DNA of 38,772 nt from Prolixibacteraceae bacterium. Lineage in GTDB: Bacteria > Bacteroidota > Bacteroidia > Bacteroidales > Prolixibacteraceae. The stretch lies in assembly GCA_029265875.1 (NCBI GenBank), contig JAJUGS010000003.1:1-38772 (forward strand), written 5' to 3'. Under the pieces are notes generated by a model that was not told where the DNA came from, ran no database searches, and saw only the letters and a program-made list of their open reading frames with translations. Both the position numbers and the translations under genes were made by a program. Shown piece after piece: positions 29,915-38,508 of the stretch; within the stretch, counting starts at the first letter, position 1, and every line of letters starts with the position of its first letter.

Positions 29915-30712
29915 TTATTGCAACAGTTCTTTCGGGATTTCTTTTATGGGTTTCACCTGGATGGTTTTTACAAACAACTCGGCACCTTCGGATTGTAACT
30001 GGATTTTGCCGGAGGTGAGCGGCACAATTTGTCCGTTTTCAACTTTTCCGGTGTTGTTGTTGATCATTACAACTTGTCCGTTAACAACATGTACCGATGT
30101 TCTGCCAACACAATACAAATCAACAGTATTCCACTCGCCAAGCGGTTTTTCGGCATCCAGTGCTTTTTTAATTCCCTGCCCGTTATAATCCCTGCCAAAC
30201 TGTTTCGGTTCGCCATCTTTGGCAAAAATATAACCTTCATCTAACGGTTTTACTTTGGTTTCGCAGCAGGTATTTTCCATCAGGTAGGTGTCGCCCAGGC
30301 GCTCGTGCATCAACTGGCATTCAATATTGGTCATCCAGGTTCCGATTGCAACCCCGAAATCGCCAAAACTGTGGTACAATAAACCACTGTTTTGTTTTGT
30401 GTAAATTGAATCGCCCCATCTAAAAACAAGTTGAAGGTGATAATTGGCAAAGGTATCGCGGGTTGCCAGCGAGCCGTTAATCGCTCCGGAAATGCGGATT
30501 AGTTTTTCGCCATTTTGTTCCACTACTGAAAATACATTGTCGGGTGTTGCATTTAAGCCGATCGCACTATCAGCACCAGGCAGAAACGTTCCCAGATGTT
30601 TATCCCAATTATCGAGATTTTCGCCATTAAACAAAGGTTGCCAGGGTTTTTCGCATGATGTGATTATTGCAGACAAAGCAATAACTAAAATCAGTAATAA
30701 ATTTTTTCTCAT
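29915..30712 (-). CDS. DUF1080 (3-keto-disaccharide hydrolase) lipoprotein
   Basis: A 265-residue lipoprotein: signal MRKNLLLILVIALSAIITSC with lipidation at Cys20. The domain starts with WQPLFNGENLDNWDKHLG and continues with NYHLQLVFRWGDS, NSGLLYHSFG and EWNTVDLYC, the usual DUF1080/3-keto-disaccharide hydrolase core. The fold is a concanavalin-like beta-sandwich; members cleave 3-keto-glycosides after oxidation by a partner oxidoreductase. No such oxidoreductase is in the window. It could be exported to the cell surface. The start is clear; no good TAnnTTTG box is seen. Confidence 0.88.
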   Translation of the reverse strand: MRKNLLLILVIALSAIITSCEKPWQPLFNGENLDNWDKHLGTFLPGADSAIGLNATPDNVFSVVEQNGEKLIRISGAINGSLATRDTFANYHLQLVFRWGDSIYTKQNSGLLYHSFGDFGVAIGTWMTNIECQLMHERLGDTYLMENTCCETKVKPLDEGYIFAKDGEPKQFGRDYNGQGIKKALDAEKPLGEWNTVDLYCVGRTSVHVVNGQVVMINNNTGKVENGQIVPLTSGKIQLQSEGAELFVKTIQVKPIKEIPKELLQ

Positions 30713-30740
30713 TGATTATAAAGGTTTAAGTTGAACAATA

Positions 30741-30772
30741 AAAAAACTGTTCTATAAAAATAGAACAGTTTT
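30741..30772 (-). terminator. Intrinsic terminator after the small HTH gene
   Basis: AAAACTGTTCTAT (30743-30755) pairs perfectly with ATAGAACAGTTTT (30760-30772), a 13-bp stem with a 4-nt loop. Read leftward it ends in a run of six T residues. It lies 26 nt after the HTH stop and before the DUF1080 start. Confidence 0.8.
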
Positions 30773-30797
30773 CATTCAATTATGTATTAAAAAAAAA

Positions 30798-31055
30798 TTA
30801 ATGCACAGCTTCGGCATTAATCAATTCAATTGCTCTGTCAAGAATGGCAGTATCGTCAAGCATTACGATACCTCCATTTGGCCCAGGTTCCATGTGAATA
30901 CCAACGGTTGTGCCTTTCACATAATTTGCACCTCCGAAATAATTTCTGACGGTTTCCTCTGATATATTGAACTCCTGAGCCAATTTTCTGATGGAACCGT
31001 CAGGCAGGCTGTCTTTGATTTTTCGCAACTCATTAAATGTTATTTTACTTGTCAT
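30798..31055 (-). CDS. Small helix-turn-helix DNA-binding protein
   Basis: An 85-residue protein. Residues 6-42 (FNELRKIKDSLPDGSIRKLAQEFNISEETVRNYF) look like a helix-turn-helix with a clear recognition helix (SEETVRNYF). The C-terminal part (GPNGGIVMLDDTAILDRAIELINAE) may dimerise. Similar short DNA-binding proteins occur across Bacteroidales, but no target is known. It stands alone with its own terminator. Confidence 0.75.
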   Translation of the reverse strand: MTSKITFNELRKIKDSLPDGSIRKLAQEFNISEETVRNYFGGANYVKGTTVGIHMEPGPNGGIVMLDDTAILDRAIELINAEAVH

Positions 31056-31138
31056 CGCGCATAGTTTTTATTGTGAATATTTAAATTTTTTAGTCGCACC
31101 TGTAAAATTAGAATTAATAATTTAATAACAAAATGATT

Positions 31139-31161
31139 GGGGGCACCTTATTATTGCCCCC
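31139..31161. terminator. Hairpin GGGGGCA/TGCCCCC between the HTH and GH3 genes
   Basis: Perfect 7-bp arms at 31139-31145 and 31155-31161 around a 9-nt loop, in an otherwise AT-rich 243-bp gap. It lies 138 nt beyond the stop of the leftward GH3 gene. No strong T-run follows, so termination is uncertain. Confidence 0.35.
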
Positions 31162-31298
31162 TGAAATGAGTTTTTGTAAAAGAAATAATAAGAATTGGTT
31201 AAGGTGTTGTTAATTGGCATTGAATCAATATTTAACCTCCGTTGTTTTTCCTGTTGAACAAAAGGTTTGCTCAACACAATTAACAATTATTAATATAA

Positions 31299-34250
31299 TC
31301 AGAGACCAGCTTTTATGCAATTATAAATTTCCTGGTGCATGGCAACCCTGATGTTTAAATCTGAAATTTTTGAATTGTCGCGGGTTGGATAAACCCTGTT
31401 TGAAAGGAAAATGAAAAGCAGCCCGTTATCCGGGTCGGCCCACACAATGTTCCCGGTAAAACCTGTGTGACCAAAACTATTTGTACTGGCATCAACTGCA
31501 GGATAGGCATCGGTGAGTGTTTTGTTTTTATTGTCTTTTAAAGGTTTGTCAAAGCCCAGCGCGCGCCGGTTGCTGGTTCCGGGAAACCACACTTTTGTGA
31601 ATTCATTTATGGTTTCTTCGCTGATATATCGTTTCCCTCCGTAAAAACCTTTCTGAAGATACATCTGAAAAATCTTTGCGAGGTCACCGGCACACCCGAA
31701 AAGTCCTGCGTTCCCTGAAACACCGCCTAACATCGCCGCACTTTCGTCGTGTACAAAACCATGAATCAATTGCTTTCTGAAGATTGTATCGAGTTCAGTC
31801 GGGACGATTTTTTCATCAGTGTAAAATCTGTATGGGTTGTAACCAACAGTTGTTGCCCCCAGCGGGCGGTAAAAATTCGCCTGAAGATAATCTTCGTAAT
31901 TTTGGCCCGTGATTTTTGTAATTACCTCGGGATAAATTAAAAAGCTCAGGTCTGAATATAGATATTTCTTTTCACCCAGTTTCGAATTCCGGATTGAATC
32001 GAGGATGACCTGTTTAAAATCATTTTTCAGATATAGCTTCTCAGAAACTCTGACCTGAAAACTATCCGATGGCTGAACCCGGATAAATTCATTTTTCAGA
32101 TTGCCTTTTTTGTCAGCAACCATCATCCAGAAAGGAATCCAGGCAGGAAGGCCCGCCTGGTGAGTTAGAAATTCTGAAATTTTGATATTCTCCTTGTTGC
32201 TGTTTCTGAATGCCGGCCAATAATTACTCAGTGGCTGATTAACATCGATTTTTTTTTCGTCGGCCAGTTTCATGATTGCGGGCAAGGCGCTGGTAACCTT
32301 TGTAACCGAAGCCCAGTCGTATAAATCGGTATTCTGCACTTTTTCCCGTTTTTCGTAAGTATGCCAGCCATAACTTTTCTGAAGTATGATTTTGCCATCT
32401 TTTGCAATTAAAACCTGGCACCCGGGAAATGCTTTCTTTTCGATGCCTGAATTGGCGACTGAATCAATTTTACGGTTCAGCAATTCAGAGTTGATTCCGG
32501 CTTCTTCGGGAATTGTCCACGACAAAGTCTGATTTTCTGCGGTTGTAACACCCGAATTCAGTTTAAAACGGTCATCAATTGTAACAGGCAGTTTCCCTCT
32601 TGCGGCAAAAGCACCAAAAACCAGTTGCGCCGCCAGTTCCTGAGTGAGTTCTGTATTCTGGTATGCAAGAATCAGGGCACCGGTTTTATGAATTTCGGAA
32701 AAATGCTGAATTGCATAAGCATTTCCAAAAAATGCGGTTACAGAACGTTTTTCATTTACCAGTTCATCCACTGCTTTTCGCTGAATCTCCGTGGTTCCGT
32801 ATTTGTTGCCCGGGTAAATGTTGATTCCCTGAACTCCAATAATCACAAGATTGTAATTTGCCAGGCTTTGTTTGATGTTTTTTAAAGCAGATTCAGGGGC
32901 ATTTTTCGGGAGGAAAAAGTTGTCAACCTTTGCATATTTTGACAGATAATCCTGAAAGACAGTTGTTTTATCGCTGCCCATCATCACGCTGGCAATTTTC
33001 AGGGTGTCTAAACCCTGAACCGGTAAAACACCATCGTTTTTCAGAACAGTAAATGAATTTCTCAAAAGTTGCCGGTTGGTCACTTCAAAAACAGGATTAT
33101 TTAGTTGTTTGGGAAGTTCTTTTAAATCGGCAGGTGTGTAATTGTTCAGTCCTGTCCAACGTTTCAGGGCAAGGACTTTTGTGCATTTTTCATCAATTTG
33201 TTTTTCGGTTAAACGGCCGGATTTGATTGCGTCTTTAACCGATAAAATGGCTTTTTGCAAATCGGGTACAAATTCCACAATGTCGTTTCCGGCCAAAAGT
33301 GCTTCGGTTTCAGCGTTTCCTTTTTCGGTTCTCACCCCTTTCATATTTATGGCATCTGTCACCACAAAACCCTGGAAACCAATTTCATTTTTCAGATATC
33401 CGTTAATTATTTCTTCTGATAGCGAAGAAGGAGTTCCGCTTTTGTCGATGGCCGGTACATTCAGATGGGCGCTCATAATTCCGCAGATTCCTCTTTCAGA
33501 GAGAAATCGGAAAGGAAATGATTCGAGTGTGTCAATCCGTTGTTTCGAATGGTTTACAAAAGGCAAAACATGGTGTGAGTCGGTGTCGGTGTCGCCGTGT
33601 CCCGGGAAGTGTTTTGCCACCGGAATCACATTTTCATCCTGCATTCCTTTTGCCAGCCACCATGCTTTTTGCGCCACATTCACTTTGTCTTCACCAAACG
33701 ATCGGAAATTGATAACCGGATTCGCCGGATTTGTATTGATATCGGCTACCGGGGCAAAATTCATGTGAATGCCCATCATTTTCATTTGCTGTGCAATATC
33801 TTTTCCCATCTGGCAAATCAGCGTTGAGTCAGAAACAGCGCCCAGTGCCTGTGCGTAGGGATAACGAATCGTGCTGTCAACCCGCATCGAAAGTCCCCAC
33901 TCTCCGTCAACCGAAACAAGCAGCGGAACTGCCGAAACATCCTGAAATTGATTAATCCATTTTGCTGTTGCCGAGGGATTTCCTTTCATAACAAGAATTC
34001 CGCCCGGTTTCAGCTTTTTAATTATTTCTGCTGATTTGGTTTTGTTCGATTCTCCTAACTCTGGATAAACCGTGATAAACATCAACTGGGCAATTTTTTC
34101 ATCGAGGGTCATTTTCTGGAGTTGTTCATTCACCCAGGGATCGTTCCTGAATTGAAGGAAGGGCGGATCGGCGGAAAATGCATTTAGCTGAATAAACAAT
34201 ATCAACAAGATGGAGAAATGTATTTTGCAGGATTTCTTTATCGGTTTCAT
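31299..34250 (-). CDS. Secreted beta-N-acetylglucosaminidase (GH3, NagZ-like) fused to an AmiE-like serine hydrolase
   Basis: A 983-residue protein with a signal peptide (cut near AFSA-DPP). Residues 30-370 are GH3: KHFPGHGDTDTDSHH (213-227) supplies the acid/base His-Asp of the NagZ type and Asp299 (VVTDA) is the nucleophile. Residues 385-570 match the second GH3 domain. Residues 585-983 are a beta-lactamase/esterase-family serine hydrolase with SVTK (648-651), YSD (765-767) and HTG (928-930). In Bacillus subtilis the separate genes nagZ, amiE and namZ act together on cell-wall muropeptides; here the NagZ- and AmiE-like parts are joined and NamZ is divergent next door. It would remove GlcNAc and cut the MurNAc-peptide bond in the periplasm. 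The substrate is inferred from context. Confidence 0.88.
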   Translation of the reverse strand: MKPIKKSCKIHFSILLILFIQLNAFSADPPFLQFRNDPWVNEQLQKMTLDEKIAQLMFITVYPELGESNKTKSAEIIKKLKPGGILVMKGNPSATAKWINQFQDVSAVPLLVSVDGEWGLSMRVDSTIRYPYAQALGAVSDSTLICQMGKDIAQQMKMMGIHMNFAPVADINTNPANPVINFRSFGEDKVNVAQKAWWLAKGMQDENVIPVAKHFPGHGDTDTDSHHVLPFVNHSKQRIDTLESFPFRFLSERGICGIMSAHLNVPAIDKSGTPSSLSEEIINGYLKNEIGFQGFVVTDAINMKGVRTEKGNAETEALLAGNDIVEFVPDLQKAILSVKDAIKSGRLTEKQIDEKCTKVLALKRWTGLNNYTPADLKELPKQLNNPVFEVTNRQLLRNSFTVLKNDGVLPVQGLDTLKIASVMMGSDKTTVFQDYLSKYAKVDNFFLPKNAPESALKNIKQSLANYNLVIIGVQGINIYPGNKYGTTEIQRKAVDELVNEKRSVTAFFGNAYAIQHFSEIHKTGALILAYQNTELTQELAAQLVFGAFAARGKLPVTIDDRFKLNSGVTTAENQTLSWTIPEEAGINSELLNRKIDSVANSGIEKKAFPGCQVLIAKDGKIILQKSYGWHTYEKREKVQNTDLYDWASVTKVTSALPAIMKLADEKKIDVNQPLSNYWPAFRNSNKENIKISEFLTHQAGLPAWIPFWMMVADKKGNLKNEFIRVQPSDSFQVRVSEKLYLKNDFKQVILDSIRNSKLGEKKYLYSDLSFLIYPEVITKITGQNYEDYLQANFYRPLGATTVGYNPYRFYTDEKIVPTELDTIFRKQLIHGFVHDESAAMLGGVSGNAGLFGCAGDLAKIFQMYLQKGFYGGKRYISEETINEFTKVWFPGTSNRRALGFDKPLKDNKNKTLTDAYPAVDASTNSFGHTGFTGNIVWADPDNGLLFIFLSNRVYPTRDNSKISDLNIRVAMHQEIYNCIKAGL

Positions 34251-34333
34251 CTGATTTCAAATTTTTCTGTGCAGAAGCACGTTTCCGTGTTTCAAATTGT
34301 ATTTTAGCAAATCAATAGTAAAATTCTCTAATT

Positions 34334-35503
34334 GTGGCGAAATTTAATGTTTTCCTGCTTATTCTTTTTTTAACAACCGGTATAAATATCCGTTTATCAG
34401 CGCAGATTGTTTGCGGGGCCGACCAGCCTGAAAAGTACCTTCCTCTGTTACAGAAAAAAAGAGTAGGTTTGGTGGTAAACCACACCTCGTTAACCGGAAA
34501 TACGCACCTGGTCGATTTTCTGAAATCTGAAAAAATCAATATAAAAAAAATTTTTGCTCCTGAACACGGTTTCAGGGGAGAAGCCTCCGCAGGCGAAGAA
34601 ATTAAAGGCGGAATCGATAAAAGAACAGGGATTCAGGTTGTTTCGCTGTACGGCAAAAACAAAAAACCCACCGGAAAAAATCTGAAAGACCTCGATATAG
34701 TAATTTTTGATATTCAGGATGTCGGGTGCAGGTTTTACACCTATATTTCAACCCTTCACCTGGTAATTGAGGCCTGTGCAGAAAACAATATTCCGTTACT
34801 GATACTCGACCGTCCGAATCCGAATGGCGATTATGTGGCCGGACCGGTTTTAAAACCCGGTTTTGTTTCATTTGTGGGAATGGACCCGATTCCAATTGTT
34901 CACGGCTGCACAGTGGGCGAACTTGCATTGATGATAAATGGAGAAAACTGGACAGCGGCAAAAACAAAATGCAAAATCGAGATTATTCCGGTTCTGAATT
35001 ATACCCATTTCACAAAATATGAACCTCCTGTGCCGCCATCGCCCAATCTGCCCAACTACAGGTCAATCAGGCTTTACCCGTCAATTTGTTTTTTCGAGGC
35101 AACAAAAGTCAGTCTTGGAAGAGGTACTGAGTTTCCATTCCAGGTTTTGGGCGGATTGGATTCAACTTTAGGAAATTTTCGGTTCACACCAGTAGATATT
35201 CCGGGTGTGGCAATCGACCCGGTTAACGAAGGACAGGTTTGTTATGGCGTTGATTTAAGAATATTGCGTGAAATTCCGGAATTTACCCTGAGTTATTTTC
35301 TCGATTTTTATTGGAGGTATAAATACGAATCAGACTTTATTGATCGTGAAAACTGGTTCAATCTTCTGGCCGGAACCGATGTTTTGCTTGCAAAAATAAG
35401 AGGCGGAAATTCAGAACCTGACATTCTGAAAGTGTTTAAACCCGAGCTTGAAACATACAAAACAATGCGGAGAAAATATTTGCTTTATCCTGATTTTGAA
35501 TAA
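34334..35503 (+). CDS. namZ: Exo-beta-N-acetylmuramidase NamZ (DUF1343)
   Basis: A 389-residue protein starting at GTG (34334) with a signal peptide (cut near RLSA-QIV). Core motifs of DUF1343/GH171 are present: GLVVNHTSLTG, FAPEHGFRGEASAGE, SLYGKNKKPT, DLDIVIFDIQDVGCRFYTYISTL, LDRPNPNGDYVAGPVL, and NYRSIRLYPSICFFEATKVSLGRGT. Characterised members release MurNAc from the non-reducing end of peptidoglycan fragments. It diverges from the NagZ-AmiE-like gene (83-bp gap) and abuts the symporter (one nt). Confidence 0.92.
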   Translation: MAKFNVFLLILFLTTGINIRLSAQIVCGADQPEKYLPLLQKKRVGLVVNHTSLTGNTHLVDFLKSEKINIKKIFAPEHGFRGEASAGEEIKGGIDKRTGIQVVSLYGKNKKPTGKNLKDLDIVIFDIQDVGCRFYTYISTLHLVIEACAENNIPLLILDRPNPNGDYVAGPVLKPGFVSFVGMDPIPIVHGCTVGELALMINGENWTAAKTKCKIEIIPVLNYTHFTKYEPPVPPSPNLPNYRSIRLYPSICFFEATKVSLGRGTEFPFQVLGGLDSTLGNFRFTPVDIPGVAIDPVNEGQVCYGVDLRILREIPEFTLSYFLDFYWRYKYESDFIDRENWFNLLAGTDVLLAKIRGGNSEPDILKVFKPELETYKTMRRKYLLYPDFE

Positions 35504-35504
35504 T

Positions 35505-36956
35505 ATGGGTCCATTTCTTGTTGTTGGAATTATTCTCAGCTATTTTTTGCTTTTAATTGTGGTGTCGGTGTTCACCGCGCGAAAAGCCGATACACAAACG
35601 TTTTTTACCGGTAACCGGAAATCGCCCTGGTATGTTGTGGCTTTTGGAATGGTGGGAACTACCATCTCAGGAGTAACTTTTATCTCGGTTCCGGGCGAAG
35701 TTGGGAATTCTGCTTTTTCCTATCTGCAATTTATCATGGGAAATATTGTCGGGTTTTGGATCGTGGCTGGTGTTCTTTTACCATTGTATTACCGTTTGAA
35801 TCTGGTGTCTATTTATTCATTTCTTAATCAAAGGATGGGTGAATATGCTCACAAAACCGGATCGTTCTTTTTTCAGGTTTCAAAACTCATAGGCGCTGCG
35901 TTCAGATTATACCTGGTGGCAGGTGTCCTGCAAATCGCCTTTTTTGATGCTTTTAATATTCCATTTGCAGTAACAGTAGTTATAACACTGGCACTTGTTT
36001 GGGTTTATACACAAAAAGGAGGTATCAAAACCATCATCTGGACTGATTCTTTACAAACACTTTTTCTGATTGTTGCAGTGGTTTTTACAATCGTATCAAT
36101 ATCAAAATCGCTGAATTGGAATTTAACCGAGATGATAAAGAATATTGTTGAAAGTCCCCGTTCTCAGGTTTTTTTCTGGGATTGGCGGTCGGAAAACAAT
36201 TTTTTCAAGCAATTTTTCTCCGGAATATTTATCACCATTGCCATCGTAGGGATGGACCAGGACATGATGCAGAAGAACCTCACTTGCAGAAACATCAAGG
36301 ATGCACAGAAGAATATGTTTGTTTTCAGTTTTTTATTTTTAATTACTGTTACGTTGTTTTTAAGTCTTGGCACGATGCTTTATTCTTTTGTTGAAAGCCA
36401 GCATATTTCAACACCGGTAAATTCCGACGATTTGTACCCAATGCTGGCACTGAAGTATTTAGGGCTGCCGGTTGGAATCGCCTTTTTGCTTGGGATTACA
36501 GCGGCGGCCTATTCAAGTGCCGATTCTGCACTCACCGCATTAACAACCGCTTTCAGTATCGATTTTCTGAAGATTGAAAAATATGACGAGGAGAAAAGAA
36601 AACAAATTATAAGAAGGACACATATTATGTTTTCTGCAATGACGATTTTGATTATTCTTTTATTCAGGGCAATGAATAACGAAAGCATTGTAGTGGCAGT
36701 CTTTAAAGTTGCTGGCTATACTTACGGGCCCATTTTAGGGCTTTTTGTTTTTGGATTGTATTTTAAGCGAAAAGTAACTGACCGGTGGGTTCCTGTAATT
36801 GCAGTTTTATCGCCGTTAATCACGTTTTTTATCGCCAAAAGTTCGGTTTTTTTGTTTAACGGCTACCAGTTTGGCTTTGAATTGCTGATTGTTAATGGAT
36901 TATTTACAGTGCTTGGTTTGATGCTGATTTCGAAGAAGGTGGAAACTCAGGATTAA
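35505..36956 (+). CDS. Sodium:solute symporter, probable MurNAc/sugar transporter (MurT-like)
   Basis: A 483-residue membrane protein with about 13 helices. The start MGPFLVVGIILSYFLLL lies one base after the namZ stop (TAATATG), so the two are translationally coupled; an upstream in-frame start at 35448 would lie inside namZ. The SSS pattern is visible in FTARKADTQTFFTGNRKSPWYVVAFGMVGTTISG, RLYLVAGVLQ and LLGITAAAYSSADSALTALTTAF, the last carrying the serines that bind sodium in this family. In Tannerella forsythia a symporter of this class (MurT) imports MurNAc; the neighbours here make the same role likely. No MurK/MurQ is in the window. Confidence 0.87.
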   Translation: MGPFLVVGIILSYFLLLIVVSVFTARKADTQTFFTGNRKSPWYVVAFGMVGTTISGVTFISVPGEVGNSAFSYLQFIMGNIVGFWIVAGVLLPLYYRLNLVSIYSFLNQRMGEYAHKTGSFFFQVSKLIGAAFRLYLVAGVLQIAFFDAFNIPFAVTVVITLALVWVYTQKGGIKTIIWTDSLQTLFLIVAVVFTIVSISKSLNWNLTEMIKNIVESPRSQVFFWDWRSENNFFKQFFSGIFITIAIVGMDQDMMQKNLTCRNIKDAQKNMFVFSFLFLITVTLFLSLGTMLYSFVESQHISTPVNSDDLYPMLALKYLGLPVGIAFLLGITAAAYSSADSALTALTTAFSIDFLKIEKYDEEKRKQIIRRTHIMFSAMTILIILLFRAMNNESIVVAVFKVAGYTYGPILGLFVFGLYFKRKVTDRWVPVIAVLSPLITFFIAKSSVFLFNGYQFGFELLIVNGLFTVLGLMLISKKVETQD

Positions 36957-36972
36957 TTACTGCTAACAAACG

Positions 36973-37002
36973 TTAAAAATTGTAAAATCGTTTTTATATT
37001 TG
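36973..37002 (+). promoter_or_regulatory. Bacteroidota promoter of the beta-helix lipoprotein operon
   Basis: TATATTTG (36995-37002) matches TAnnTTTG exactly. TTAA at 36973 and TTG at 36980 lie upstream in an AT-rich context; the spacing of the TTG is shorter than usual (12 bp). Transcription would begin near 37009, about 48 nt before the TTG start codon. Confidence 0.5.
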
Positions 37003-37056
37003 TGCATAATAAGTGATTCGCATTACCGTTTTTATTGAATAGAAAAAGGTGTAACA

Positions 37057-38508
37057 TTGGGCAGATATATCATTCAAATATCGTTGCTGATTATGCTATT
37101 ATTCTCGCTATTCTCATGCGAGAGTGATGGTTATCTGACTTCACCCGATGCCCGGCTCCGGTTTTCGAAGGACACTGTAACTTTTGATACCATTTTTACA
37201 ACAATTGGTTCAACAACACAGCGGTTTACGGTACATAATACCTACAGCGAAAACATTCTTATCTCGAATATCAAACTTTCCGGCGGCGATCTTTCGAGTT
37301 TCAGGTTAAACATCAATGGCGAGGTTAGTAACGAAGTTTTTGATGTCGAAATTCCTGCTAACGACAGTATTTTTATTTTCGTGGAAGTCACAATTGATCC
37401 GAATGGGCAAAATCTTCCGATGGTGGTGCAGGATTCCATTCAGTTTACCATCAATTCCAATATACAGGAAATACAGCTTATAGCTTACGGTCAGGATTTT
37501 AAACTGGTAAAAGCTGAAACCATAAAAACAACCACCTGGACTTCAGAAAAACCATATCTTGTTTATGATTATGCTTTTGTTGACAGTTCGTCCGTATTAA
37601 CAATTGAACCCGGAACAAAAGTTTACTTTCACAAAGGAGCTGGATTGTATGTAAAAGGAAAAATTAAAGCCAACGGAAATTTCCAGGAACAGATCTATTT
37701 TATACCCGACAGGCTCGAAAAGTCATATGAAAATATACCAGATCAATGGAATGGAATTGTTCTTTTCTCTGGCAGTCACGATAATGTGTTTAATTTTTGC
37801 CATATCCGTAATGCAAATATTGGGTTACAGGTTGGCACCATTGAAAATGAAGGATATGCCAGTGCCAAAATTTCCAATACAAAAATTGAGAACATGGCTT
37901 ATGCCGGGTTGTTTGCCATCAAATCAAAAATTTCGGCATATAATGATTTGATTGCAAACTGCGGATTTTATGCTGTGGCGTTGCTGGTGGGCGGCGACTA
38001 TCAGTTTTATCATACAACAGTGGCCAATTATTGGGGCAATTATTCATCCAAAGCGCGTTCAACATCTTCACTCGTAATTTCAAATGTCTTGATTGTTCCC
38101 AATTCAAAAGGGGGATCGGTAACATACAGTGGCGACCTGGAAAATGCAACGTTTGGTAACAGTATTATTTTCGGGAATAATGTTCAGGAAATTGAGTTGG
38201 GCGATAATGGCAAAAACAAGTTCAATTTCCTGTTTGAAAACTGCATAATTCAGGCAGCCGACACCTTTAATATTTCAAACAAGGAACATTATCAGAATAT
38301 CTGGAAAGGTGCAAAGTATGATCCTTTGTTTATTGATCCTTATAAGGATTATATTTATGAGCTTGATACCTTATCACCTGCAAAAGATGTCGGTAAAATT
38401 GAAATTGGGGAATTGTATCAGTATGACCTGCTGAATAAAGACCGCACCTCCGATAAGGGACCCGATTTAGGGGCTTACGAACGTATTGAAAAGAAGAATG
38501 CGAAATAA
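37057..38508 (+). CDS. Lipoprotein with right-handed parallel beta-helix
   Basis: A 483-residue protein beginning at TTG (37057), with a lipoprotein signal (MGRYIIQISLLIMLLFSLFSC, Cys21). Residues 30-150 form a beta-sandwich-like region (FDTIFTTIGSTTQRFTVHN, DSIFIFVEVTIDPN), probably an Ig-like fold. Residues 175-400 contain the repeats of a right-handed beta-helix (LTIEPGTKVYFHKGAGLYVKG, NFCHIRNANIGLQVG, ISNTKIENMAYAGLFAI). The C-terminus (DRTSDKGPDLGAYE) matches the choice-of-anchor Q motif. No other ATG gives a full signal sequence, supporting the TTG start. Probably anchored on the cell surface; ligand unknown. The next gene overlaps it by 11 nt. Confidence 0.8.
   Translation: MGRYIIQISLLIMLLFSLFSCESDGYLTSPDARLRFSKDTVTFDTIFTTIGSTTQRFTVHNTYSENILISNIKLSGGDLSSFRLNINGEVSNEVFDVEIPANDSIFIFVEVTIDPNGQNLPMVVQDSIQFTINSNIQEIQLIAYGQDFKLVKAETIKTTTWTSEKPYLVYDYAFVDSSSVLTIEPGTKVYFHKGAGLYVKGKIKANGNFQEQIYFIPDRLEKSYENIPDQWNGIVLFSGSHDNVFNFCHIRNANIGLQVGTIENEGYASAKISNTKIENMAYAGLFAIKSKISAYNDLIANCGFYAVALLVGGDYQFYHTTVANYWGNYSSKARSTSSLVISNVLIVPNSKGGSVTYSGDLENATFGNSIIFGNNVQEIELGDNGKNKFNFLFENCIIQAADTFNISNKEHYQNIWKGAKYDPLFIDPYKDYIYELDTLSPAKDVGKIEIGELYQYDLLNKDRTSDKGPDLGAYERIEKKNAK

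Noticed and set aside
33142-33768. 208-codon frame opposite the GH3 gene
   Set aside because: The leftward frame holds the NagZ catalytic motifs over the same bases, so this is a shadow.
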